From Dolomedes plantarius (lineage: Eukaryota > Arthropoda > Arachnida > Araneae > Dolomedidae), in assembly GCA_907164885.2 (NCBI GenBank), contig OU015492.1, positions 194,359,224 to 194,423,223 on the forward strand: a DNA stretch of 64,000 bases, given 5' to 3'. The stretch's first letter is position 1. Every line of letters starts with the position of its first letter. This document shows, in pieces, positions 50,792 through 62,080 of the stretch. The translations under genes and the position numbers were made by a program. The notes below the pieces were generated by a model. It was not told the origin of the DNA and did not search any database. It worked only from the letters and a program-made list of their open reading frames with translations.

Positions 50792-51430
50792 TTAACTGAA
50801 TACCCGTGCTTCGCTACGGAGTACAGTCAAATTAAATACAACGGTCAATGTATGCAATTAATGCCATATATATATATACACAAAATATTGTAGAAGAAAA
50901 TATTCACATTAAATACAACGGTCAATGTATGCAATTAATTTGTATGTTTAAATTCTTAAACTTTAGTGGTTAAATTTTCTATTTTACTGTATTTTAATAT
51001 GTATTTTGTCAATTTATTTCGTTATGCACGTAACGCAAAATTAATTTAAAGTATCACAAAAAGAAAAGAAACCACGTGATCAGCATTTAATAAATTCTAA
51101 AAATTAACCTTTAAAAATTCACCAAAAATCAGAAAATGGAGGTAAAGATTCGAAAAAGATTTCATTTTAAAGGAATTTTTATGATCTCTCTCGTGATATG
51201 AATTTTATAGCTCTCAAATTATTATTTTAAATGCAAACTTTAAATTTTTAAGCTGTTTTTGCAACATTTTTTAATTTAAAAAGATTAAGAATTTTTCAAA
51301 AATCCTAGTGCACCCCTACACAATAAGAAGAATCGCCATGCAAAATTTCAGCCCTTTAGGTCTAGCGGTTTGGTCTGTGCGTTATGTCTGTCTGTCAGTC
51401 GGTTATATATATATATAAAAGAGAGAGAGA
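50792..51430 (-). mobile_element. Non-autonomous Helitron-like element, family B copy 2
   Basis: Same family and orientation as 38279-39700. The 3' hairpin (CCGTAGCGAAGCACGGG on the - strand) is intact, but the terminal CTAG is mutated to TTAA. The 5' boundary is placed at GA|T near 51430 after a short (GA)n run and is uncertain by tens of bases. A block containing AACGGTCAATGTATGCAATT occurs twice (near 50849 and 50921), showing internal sub-repeats of about 75 bp. Confidence 0.78.
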
Positions 51431-52761
51431 TAAGTAAAAATCAAATTTTATAACATCTGTGATTTGATTTTATAATTGTATGAGACCTGAATATTTGTAG
51501 TCGAAAATCTCATTATCGACAGCTCCATGACATGTCAAGTTTCAGTTCTGTTTATACTAAGACAATCTTGAACAACAGTGTTAATTTATTTTGCTTTGTT
51601 TTTACACTTCGTTCTCTATTTTTAAAAAAAATTAAACGCTGATGACTTTTTTGCTTTTGTGTGGAAACTGGTGATTATGTCACGAATATTTTCATATTTG
51701 CAGTTCTTGCAATGAATTATAATTTCACTCGTCGTTTGACGGTTTAATTATTTTTTTGTATTTCTTCATTATAGAGTTCATAGCTGTTTTTTCTTTCTTG
51801 TTTGACCTCAATTAGGTCATCGTAGTTTTCTAATTTGCCCTATGACATAGTGTAATTATGGTTGCTTTACAGTTGCGTAAATTAGTGTCAACAATTCTTG
51901 GAAACTTTAAGGTTGCATTATTTACATATATTGTTATGCATATTGGGCGCATTCTTTATATAACCTGTTTTAGATAACCTATAACGCGAACGCGGAAAAT
52001 CCCCAAACTTGTGGGAGGATTTTATTTTCAGGAATTCTAGTGTCTGTAATTTAGAGATTGGGAAGTAAAAGCGAAATGTTGAGATTTTATTTTTCTGTTT
52101 TTATATTTCATAAGAATATATACCATATTTTCCTCAAAAGCTCATGTGATACTCATTTTTCAGATTTGTATTTTTCAGAACGTGCTAATCACCCTTACTG
52201 TGTGTGCATGTGTGTTGGTAACAAGCTCACTACCTAAATAACGCTTTGGTTGATATTTCTTTTGAGTTAAAATGACGAGTGGAATGTTCGGGTTATTTAG
52301 GATTTCAAACGTCGTGTTATTATATAGATATATATGTAACAATAACGCACCCACTATTATTAATTGTCCTAAACCTAACGCGTATTCTAAATTATCCTTG
52401 TTTCAACCTCAATAAAGCACAGTCCTATTTCAAAAGCGAAATTACCGAATATTCTAGTCTCTTCAATGCATGCACGGTAAAGTTATTTTTAGACATGATT
52501 CAGAATCCCGTGTTCTCGATTCCCTTTTGAAAAATCATACGAATTTCGACTCGTACACCACATGATCGGGGTCAGCCAATTAAAAGGATTTTAGACACCT
52601 AGTGGCAGGGTCGTGAACCCTTGTTATATGAGGACGAACAACGTTGTTCCCGCGCTTTTTCCTGTCCGCTTCCGTGCTATCTCGTCCTGTGTGTCACTCT
52701 GCTTTTTCGTGCCTGCCTCTTCGTTCTTCGCGTGTCTCTTCAAGATATATTCCGCTGTCTT

Positions 52762-52793
52762 TCCATCAAACAAGATGTCCATCAAACAAGATG
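52762..52793. repeat. Perfect 16-bp tandem duplication
   Basis: TCCATCAAACAAGATG occurs twice in a row within a GC-balanced block (52600-52920) of unknown nature. Confidence 0.95.
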
Positions 52794-53615
52794 TAATAGA
52801 GGTTCCATATTCCTACAGCCCCAGCGGGATCCGGTGGCGCTACTATTGTTTATATCCTGTTCGTCAACCTACCTTATAGTGATGTCGATTAACAAACATA
52901 ACTGTATTCAAGAGTAGTGTTTGACTGAATTTAATTTGCTAGAGACGAGGCCATGATTTCTCGTTTTAGTACTTAAATTGCGTAACTTAAATTTTCCCCA
53001 AGTGTGACTCTATTATGCTAGTCCTCTGCCAGTACTCCCTATATTTTGAAACTGCCATTCTACCGGGATATCAACCTGGGTACTGATTAATTCTCAAAAT
53101 TTAATGTGCAGCGTCAGGGACGTACGTGGTGTCGAGATGATAACGTGACTACGCATAAACCATCTTTTTATTCGTCCGATGTTAGTGTTTTTATTCCAAC
53201 CTATATTTTTGTGTACGTGCTGGCATTTCGAAACTTCATTTTTGTGTATTTAACACTGGTTCCTGTTAAATTTTGCGTGCTTACTCAGCGTGTTGCAGTT
53301 TTCAGCTGATCCATTGCGGCTCAGGTTAAGGTTTTGAATATTTATGCAAGAATGTGCTGTTCGTGTCGGCACGGCAGTTCCGTCGCAACCTTTTATCGCG
53401 TTCAGATGTGCCCGGATGTCTTTTAATATTGTAATATGAATATGTTTGCAGAATGTGCTGTTTAGTAATTCGTTCCTCGTCCGCGACCTGTCAAGGTAAA
53501 TCGCGAATTTAAAGAGCTAATTCGAATGTCACGTGAGATGTATGTGAAAATGGAAACATAAATTGACTTGCCTGTCTTTTGAATAACTTGAATTCAAGAA
53601 ACATTGCTAGCTACA

Positions 53616-53619
<4 letters not shown>

Positions 53620-53693
<74 letters not shown>

Positions 53694-53787
53694 TGTGTAT
53701 ATGTATATATGTATATGTGTATATGTATATATATATGTATATATATATATATATATATGTGTGTGTATATATGTATGTGTATATATG

Positions 53788-53850
<63 letters not shown>
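53620..53850. repeat. Compound (TA)n(TG)n microsatellite
   Basis: About 230 bp of alternating TA, TG and TATG units. It is open in all frames by composition, which gives several spurious Tyr/Ile/Cys/Val-rich open frames on both strands. Confidence 0.98.
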
Positions 53851-53854
<4 letters not shown>

Positions 53855-54729
53855 CTGTATTTATAGAAAATTACAGTTTGCTGACTGTATACTGAGCTAC
53901 ACATTTTACCTCTTTATTTATTTACTACTTATTTTTTCATTGGATGAAAAATAGTTACTTTTTACTTATTCAATGTAAACGTTTCCATCTACTCCTTGCA
54001 AAAATCAAAACATTTTTCCCCTCCTTAAGAATCTTATTTAATTGATCTAATTAACTATACAATCAGTCCACGTGTTTTACTTCGGTGTCAAAAACTCGTG
54101 CTTTGTGTATGTGTGTTTCAATATTGATTACTGTTTCTTTCGGTTGTAGTCGTTCCGGTCACGCATTCTAAAATGGTCTTTCAATCAACTTGGTAAGCAG
54201 AACCTAAACATTTCTGTGTAATCGTGCCAAACGTAATGTATGCACAACGGTTAAATCAGAAAGAGCAATTTGGAAGGACCATAAACTTGCTGTATTTGTA
54301 ACGTAACTTCCATTCTCTAAGCCAAAACATTTTTCTGATATACGGGGATTGATGATTTTATTATTTGCTTTAACACTATAAATACGGGTCATCAACCTTT
54401 TAGGACCGATGGACACACCAATAAATTTGCAAGCTTGCGCTGGCCACACGCCAGTCTAACGGATGTTCAGTAACTATATTCTTAGTGCTTTATTAAACGA
54501 AAATTGCAGATCTTGTTTACAACTATGAGTAAAATTTATTGCCAATAAGATATTCGCATTACAGCTGGGCGGCATTTCATTACAGCTTTATTGAAAAACT
54601 AGACATACGTTTTGATTTGACTAATGCGACTTAAGCAGGTGTTATCCACCATTTGAAAAGATCTTCCACATGTTTTTCGATCAAACGTTTTTTGTTTTAT
54701 TTTATGTCCTTAAAACACTGTACATTTAA

Positions 54730-55333
54730 CAGACCTGCCAACTTTCCGGATTTACCCCGGCAATGCCGGATTTTTAATGTGTCTTCTGGGTTTCCGGAAT
54801 GGACACTATTATTACCGGATTTTTAGTTACATAACAAAAATGTCTACTCAGTTCAGGTCATCTATGTCAAGGGAAACCTTAGAAAAATTGCTAATATGCA
54901 AATCGAACCCACAAGGACACTTATGAAGAACAATTTGACAATGAATTTTTAAAAAGAGCAAAATCAGCTACAGTAAATGCTTTAACTAGTAAGGTTTTCT
55001 GCAATTAATTAAAACAAACATTATAAAGGAATAGAAGTACTCAAAATATAGACTGCTGGGGTCCCTGCTAGTGTAAATATGATGTACATTAAAATGTAGG
55101 ATTACAAATTTCAAATATATAACTTTTGTTTAATATTATAATTTCAAGTTGTGCTGAATAACAAAGAAATATTTTGAACTATGTAATATTATTAAAGAGA
55201 TCCTATAAACTAGTAAGTATACATTATAATTCTTTTATTATAATTTTTTACTATACTGTTTTGTGTTATGTCGATTATTTTATGCACGGTAGAATATTGC
55301 AGGATTTTGCTCTTACTGAGGTTGGCAGGTCTG
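54730..55333. mobile_element. Inverted-repeat element, hAT-like ends
   Basis: Left end CAGACCTGCCAAC and right end GTTGGCAGGTCTG are perfect inverted repeats 604 bp apart. The flanks share ATTTAA on both sides (54724-54729 and 55334-55339), only 6 bp rather than the 8 expected for hAT. The superfamily is therefore not settled. No coding remains. Confidence 0.75.
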
Positions 55334-56794
55334 ATTTAATATCAGTTCTATGAGTTTGAGGCTAACTTTAATTCATTCTCGTTCCCAGAAATAAGAACTG
55401 CTTTAACAATAAATAGTTTAGAGTCACGTCGCATTTAATCTAGTTACCCGCATGAAGAGATGTACAACCTGTTACACGCTGTGAACTTCTCACACATAAA
55501 GATAACACAGGAATAAATGACAAATACGTGCAGTGGGAAATTTTTACCCTTCATCTGGTGGTAATTCTCACCTCTGTAATTTTCAGCCTGCACGTAATAG
55601 TCTCTCTTGGAAGATTTGTCGAATTTTAACTACCATTTTGATTTAAAACTGACGTGAGCTGGTTCAGCGAGCCACAGAAAATACAGTGTACGGGCACGGG
55701 TTGAAGGCTCCCACAGAGAGTGATATTGAATTAAACACGCTTGATTGTATGTACTCTGCCCCAAACCTTCTTTTTAAGAAAATAAAAATCATAAAACTAT
55801 GTAAAAAATGTAAATATTATAGAGAACAAGTGATGTATAAAGTTTGAAAACATGCTAATACATGGCCGTAACAAGGGCTGAAATTTTGTCTTCGCTGGAA
55901 GGTAATGCGAAGATGATGGCGGATTATGAGACTCCATCCGAGTACTCTGGTACTCCATTTCTCCAGATGGAACGATTTTCGATGCTTCGTTGGTTGATTC
56001 CACTCGATCACGCGACATGACTGACGAAGGATGGATGAACATGGTTGGGAAAATAGTTTATATTTATTTAAAGGTTCATCGAAGAACATATGTACAAGAA
56101 CACTTTGTAACTCTGTTAACTATTACTTATGATCGTTTCACAGGCGAAGCGTAAAAAAATTGTTAGAATGCGATTTTTGTCGTGGCGTGAAACGACGCGG
56201 GACGACGTGAACTGAAAAGGAAAGTCTTCCTGTAAAGCGTAATTGGGGATCAGATATCTGGCGTTATGCAAAAGCGCGGCAACTTTTGATCTTCGTATAT
56301 CAGTATCGTTGTGGAACGAAGTATGGGGTGCATACATGGAAAAGTTTTTTCAATTTCTTTTTTTGCGGTGAAATAAGTGTGAGGAAGATAAGACAATTTT
56401 TTTGCAGCATTCAAAAAGGAACTGGAATCGATGAATGGGATTTGAATCGATAAATTTTTCTGGTGAGGGGACAATTAAAAGGATACGCTTTGTGGAAAGC
56501 GTGAAGAGCGGAAAAAAAATTGACAGTTTTAAAACCGTAAAATTACCTACTATGAATTTGAAGTATCACCTATAGGAGAACATGTTTAAAAGGAAATAGT
56601 ATATCGTGTACCGTCATTGCCCCACTTTGGTTGAATTCTCTAAAATCAATTTAAGAAAGGACTTAGTCCAAGTAACATATTTCTTGCTTCCGCAACATAC
56701 GAAGACTCCTCATATTATTTTGTAAGCTCCATGTAGTGTACGGGGTAAATTTTGGCACTATAGGTTTTGTTCAGTTCACACTTACATACAAATC

Positions 56795-57198
56795 TCGCCC
56801 CTCAGGGGGTTTACCTTCTTTAGGTAAACACGGGTGTCGCAATCCTGAGGTACCCCAGCGAACTTTCCCTTCTTTCCCTTTTCCTCTCCTCTCTACCATT
56901 CATCTCATCTAAACATTTTATAAATTTTTATATATCATAGTTTTTATCACTTTTATGCATCATTAACTTATATATATATATATTTATAACGTTTACACTG
57001 CATTTTTACTACTTTTTTATACCTGTTTTACACTCTTATGTCATTTTATTAAGAAATGGTGTTGGTTTCATATCTGTAATTTCTGTCGTTGGTTCGTGTC
57101 AGCCGGTTTTATATAAACTATTTTCCCGCCCCGGTCTTGTGTTTGGCGCTTTATGTCCTATTTTGGACCTTGCGCCATAAAACCCCAACAAACCAACA
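56795..57198 (+). mobile_element. Longest copy of the (CCAA)-tailed retroposon
   Basis: About 404 bp flanked by ATACAAATC (56786-56794 and 57199-57207). The 3' end, TTTTGGACCTTGCGCCATAA followed by an AACCCCAACAAACC tail, matches the two short copies. The 5' part has a self-complementary CCTCAGGGGG / CCTGAGG region and a pyrimidine-rich stretch. No tRNA boxes or reverse transcriptase remains are visible, so it could be a LINE 3' UTR or an unusual SINE. Its middle has drifted into AT-rich sequence. Confidence 0.7.
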
Positions 57199-58472
57199 AT
57201 ACAAATCGCGTTTTCTTTGGTAAATGTTCTAGATCTTCAATTAATTGCCATAATTTTTTAGGCTAAAATGTTTTTGGTTCTTAAATGGAGAGAGCAGATT
57301 TAATCTCTTGCTCCGAAGCATATCTGACAATCTGAATTAAACTAGGCAATGTCTGTGGTTATCTGTGATTATTTCTGGTTTCTTCTGATTCCGTCGTTCT
57401 GATAACAAAGAACATTTGTTTCATCTGATTTACAAGAACATCTGATTCATTCTAATTGTGACGACAAGAATTTCCATATTGAGTTAACTGTCCGACATCC
57501 TGTAATCATTTTGCTCATGTTTTTATCTGTATAATAGAGCTTGTTAGATTTTTTTGAAGCAATGAAATACCATAAATGTCAATGGGATCTTTTTATAAAA
57601 TATCTCCCGTTTTTCTAACTTAACAAATATATATATTTTTTTTGTGCGTGTGTGGTTATTAAAAAAAGGTTATTTGAGACGAGGCCCAAACTGCCAAATA
57701 AAAAAAAAACGCCAATTTTTTCTTGTAGCATATAATCTGTTTTTGATTCATTAAAACGTTATTTTCTACTCTCAACCTTATGAACCCAAAGATTTTTTTT
57801 TTTCTTTCCAGTAGCCGGAGAAAGCAATAAATAAATCAGACGTAATGACTTTCGTAATAACATTGGGTCTCTGGCGAAATTTCAAACTGCTCTATTGCAC
57901 GCCAGATTGGGCCTTCCGTTCGATAAATGAATACGTCAGGCATCGCGTGGCAAACGAATGTAAACGCTTCAAAATTTTAATTTCCGTTTTGAGGGAAAAC
58001 TGTTTCCGCTGTCTTTTGCTTCTTACCTATTTGGGGAGACTTCAGATTAGTGTTCTGTGTCATTAGGCTGGTTCTGAGTATTGTTTCCATCCGATGTGCG
58101 TCTTAATATAAAGTTATCGTCGCGTGGAGCCGGTTAAATGGAGCGTTTCAAATGACTTAGTATCGCTGTGGAGATCTGCAACTAAATAGCTGTGCTTGGA
58201 ATATGGGAAGAGACGTTTACATGTTATAACATGTACCCTTGCTAGGAAAATTACTAAGCTGTTGTAGAAGGTATTTGCTGTAGAGTTTGGGGCTTTCCCC
58301 CCCCCCCCTTGAGCGATTGCTTTCAATTTCTTTGTTCATCTGTATGCTAGGAATACATATTTTATGATTAAGCTTCTTTTCTTTTTTCATTCGCCTCTCA
58401 TCGTATCGCTCAATTAACCTTTTACTTCAGAAAGATTCAGATTTTAGGTGCTATCACCTAAATTTCCTTTAA

Positions 58473-58716
58473 CCCTTTCAGGGGCAACAACCGCCACCGT
58501 TTTCACGGTGCAGATTTTTTCCCCGATTTTTCTTAACCTAAAAAATCTTGAAAATTTTTCCAATTAAAGGTTGCAAAATGTTTTTACTCCTTTAAACTGA
58601 TAAAAGATGGCAGTACTAGCCGTTTTTCTGCTCATTTAACTGGAATACATCGAATGCCAGTGAAAGAAGGACGAGATTTTGGCGTTTGCACTGTGCAAAC
58701 GGCGCCCCTTAAAGGG
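58473..58716. mobile_element. piggyBac-like MITE (244 bp)
   Basis: Starts CCCTTTCAGGGGC and ends GCGCCCCTTAAAGGG, with TTAA on both sides (58469-58472 and 58717-58720). Subterminal motifs GCCACCGTTTTCACGGTGCA and TGCACTGTGCAAACGGCGCC are inverted. CCC-type termini at TTAA are the piggyBac signature. No transposase. Confidence 0.88.
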
Positions 58717-59625
58717 TTAAGTGATGTTTGCCTTGTAAAGTCGGTCTTACTGGCATCTTTTATCATAAAAAATAAAAACAAGGCAATTATATATGTAGCG
58801 TTTATGATTTTAAAATGTAAATTTTATGACATTTTGTTTAAACATAATTTTTACTCGCTGGCTGTTACTTTACGTGTGCTAATCATGTGCTTGTTTCTAG
58901 AAAATATAATTGAAATTAATTGCAGACAAAACAACCGTCTGTGATATCTCCGGCATTTCTCTATGGTTGTTGTCAGGTGGTATGATATTGAAACAGCGAG
59001 GTCTTACAGAATTCTCTCTTCGTTGGCATATGGCTTTACTGTGTCAGTCAGAATTCTAAAACTTTTAAATGACGAATCAAATGTAATGTTGTAGCAAAGT
59101 GGGGTTAAAATATTCTTTTAATTGTCAATACTTTATTAAGTTAACGGTTTTTGTCTGCCAAATTTGTGAAAAAGAATAGGGTTTGATCTGACAGAGATAA
59201 ACTACTGGATACTCTGCAACTATATGTTTTTTAATTGTTTCTTTAGATATGCAGTGTAAGTTGGGTAATGTTTAGAGAGAATTTCACGAAAATGTGCAGT
59301 CTTAGAATTACATATTGTGTAGATATTTTAACTAATCGGTTTCCAAACTGATGTCAATATATTTATGCTTGTCATGGGATCCAATTATCGTGGATTGTGA
59401 TTTGTTAGAAGGTATTCTGGTCGTGATTCCCCCCCCCCCCCACCCCCACTCCCCTCTTTAGAATTCAACACACACATACACGCTAATCCTCTCTGTCAGT
59501 AAGCTCAAACTGCTGGAATTAAATACGTAATCTGATTTTGCATGTAGTTAAACCAGTCAACACTGCACTGCACTGTACGCGTCGTGTAGAACTATGCTTT
59601 TCGTATCTTTTGAGGCATTTTGGAA

Positions 59626-60286
59626 TCTATATATTTAAGTTGCTAAGCCGACTTTTTGGGCAGTCCGTGAGAGAAAACTACTGTATCCATTTACTTTATT
59701 TTGGTCTTAAACGAAAGATTGTAATCTGTAGATTTGTCAAATTAGGTGTTTGTAACCACAATTTCTATTAATGAGCGATAATTTACAATTCAAAATTGAT
59801 TTCTGCGCATGCTCAGTGGCATGTTTAAATCTGGCTTTAGAAGCCCACTGTTTCTGCACATGTTCAGTGATAAACACGCTTAATGTTATCACTGAGCATG
59901 CGCAGTGATAAACAAGTGTTAAACAAGTTTTAATGATAAACACGTTTATTCCGAAGAGTCTCTAGATCTCTATTTCTCTCCCATTTTTATCTTTATGATA
60001 ATTATGTTTGTGAAATATAAGATTAAACCTGATGGAAATTGTTTATTTCGCGCTGTTTAACTAGCGATAATTTGCAATTTTAAAAAAATTGCTTTCTGCG
60101 CATGCTCAGTGACTTTTAAAATCTGACGTTAGATACTCTCTAAGTACGAGGCTGCTTAAACACATTAATTTGCTTCTGCGCGTTATTATGATTTTCAACA
60201 TTTGGCAGTGATTTGTTGAGTATAAACGTGTGTGCTGGTGCCTTTATTTACTATCTAGCCGTCATGTTTTGACGGGTACCAACTAG
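59626..60286 (+). mobile_element. Non-autonomous Helitron-like element, family A copy 2
   Basis: Same family as 1787-2338, with identical termini logic: A before TCTATATATTTAAG, CTAG before T. The 3' hairpin is better preserved here (CCGTC atgtttt GACGG, then CTAG). It is about 110 bp longer than copy 1, mainly from an inserted or expanded block around 59830-59940. That block carries extra copies, in both orientations, of the GCGCATGCTCAGTG motif, which make an internal palindrome. Confidence 0.86.
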
Positions 60287-60820
60287 TGGCTTTTGAAGTT
60301 CTTACGTATTTCAAAACTTTTTTTGAGAGATTGAATCGTGTTTCTGGATGAGTAACGTAACCACATGCACACTCGTTTCTTGTTGGAATTGTCAACTGTT
60401 TCGAAGTGTGAAATCAACCTCGAAGATCTTATTCAGATGCTTGAAACTTCTTAATTTTGAGGATTAATTATGTGGTATAATTTTTATAAAATGTTGAAAG
60501 GTCGGGATTATTGACTACTCTATAGAGTTATTTTTATCCAAACTGTATTGTCGATAAAATATGGCACATTACGTAACGAATAGTTTCGAAAATCTATCAT
60601 TTGTAACTCTTTATATGTTTACTTTTAAAACCATAAGTTTTGCCACGATTGTTCCTTTTGTTTACTGATCAGGACTTCTGCGATACTTAAACACGAAATA
60701 TGATTATAATCGAATTAAATTTCATTCTATTAAAATCTCAGCATTCCACCCTGTGTTCCCTTTCGCAACTAGGGTATCACACAAACAACCCCATAACTTT
60801 CCAGTTATGTAATCAAGTTA

Positions 60821-61289
60821 TCTATACTTATATATAAAGAGAGAGCGATTTTGTACGTGGAGGATAATCTTCAGAACCACTATACCTATTTGAAAAATTT
60901 TTTTCACTGTTTGAAAGGTACATTATTCCAGATGGACATAGGTTATATATTATGTATATCTGATCAGTAGAAATAAAGTTAGGGGCTTAATCATAACAAT
61001 CTCCATTGTTTCTGCTACTGTCTTCTACCGCTTTTTGTTCCGAAGATTTCAACGATCCTTAACGTGGTGCTATCGCGGTCGGCTTCTGTTCTGTCGCTAG
61101 CGGTTCGAACCTAGCCGTTCTCCGGCACGCTTTTTTCTTTTAAAAAATTTATTTTAATTATTAACTAACGTAAAATTAATTTAAGGTATTATTAAGGTAA
61201 AAAAAGATTTACAATTTATTGGCTATCAACTGGAAATTTATTGGTATAATGTTTTGTTCAACCCGGACAAAGTCGGGACGGGCCGCTTG
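60821..61289 (+). mobile_element. Helitron-like element, family C, with tRNA-like Pol III boxes
   Basis: Starts TCTATACTTATATATAAAG after an A and ends near a short stem (CCCGG acaaag TCGGG) followed by ACGGGCCGCTTG before T. The last four bases CTTG differ from the usual CTRR by one base, so the end is slightly decayed. The interior at about 61065-61130 looks like a tRNA-derived segment: an A-box-like stretch near 61070-61084, a perfect B-box-like GGTTCGAACCT at 61102-61112 and a T-run at 61131-61136. The assignment to Helitrons is good but rests on one copy. Confidence 0.65.
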
Positions 61290-61659
61290 TCTTATATATA
61301 CTGAAATATTTTCCCCCTGTATAAAAACTGACCTTCTCTGTCTGTAATTCATATTCATTCATTCCGTATATTTAATTTTAACCCCTTGTGTTTTTATATT
61401 TTTTTTATTTTCGTGTTAGTTGTAAGACCTCATGCATAATTATCCGAGTCCTTTGTGGTATAACCATTAAATTGCGCCCATTTATTGTGCACTAGCATCG
61501 TTTCTACAACTCTTTCGCAATGTCCGTCTCTGATGCAAACAATTTTATGGTATAATCGCGTTGTTGCTTTGTGTAGATATTACCGATAGCGATTACCTAA
61601 CATCTGAACTCTATCTTGATGTAGTTCCTGGAAAGCTTGTTACCTGCTGCAAGTTATGG

Positions 61660-62080
61660 GAATCGTAGGTGTAACTGAGATCAAAACTCTCATAGCAGTC
61701 GTGCGTGTAAACGACAAAGAAGAGGGGGACGTTCGACAATAGAATAAACCGCGATAACTCTCCCCCTCCTCCTTACTACCGGATGCATGTGCTTGGTATT
61801 CACTCTCCTGCGCTACCAGTAATGAAAATTCATGTCCAATTTACGCCCGCCTTTCTATCAGCCCTCACCCATGACGTCATCGTTATCTGTGGTCGTCTCA
61901 CCTCAGGGGTCATCACCATAATAACGACGGAAAAGCGGTGCTTTGTGGCGCCCACGCGTCGGAAATCGTTTTGGGGGTTGGTTTAGGAGGGATACACTAG
62001 GCTCCCTGGTGTAGCCCTCCCCTGTTGGAATAAAGCTCTCTCGGGCGTGGTTATGACTATCATTATAGTCATAGGACGTT
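61660..62080. promoter_or_regulatory. Candidate regulatory block with a perfect CRE
   Basis: GC-rich block in the distal intron holding TGACGTCA (61872-61879, the full CREB/ATF palindrome). An inverted repeat TATGACTAT ... ATAGTCATA lies near 62052-62073. No transposon ends. A 67-codon frame inside is probably incidental. Confidence 0.35.

Noticed and set aside
52600..52920. Possible solo LTR or small gene with two overlapping frames
   Set aside because: GC-balanced block with a 16-bp duplication, but no TG...CA ends with matching target duplication and no protein similarity could be established.
53579..53904. Overlapping frames rich in Tyr/Ile/Cys/Val on both strands
   Set aside because: Direct translation of the TA/TG microsatellite.
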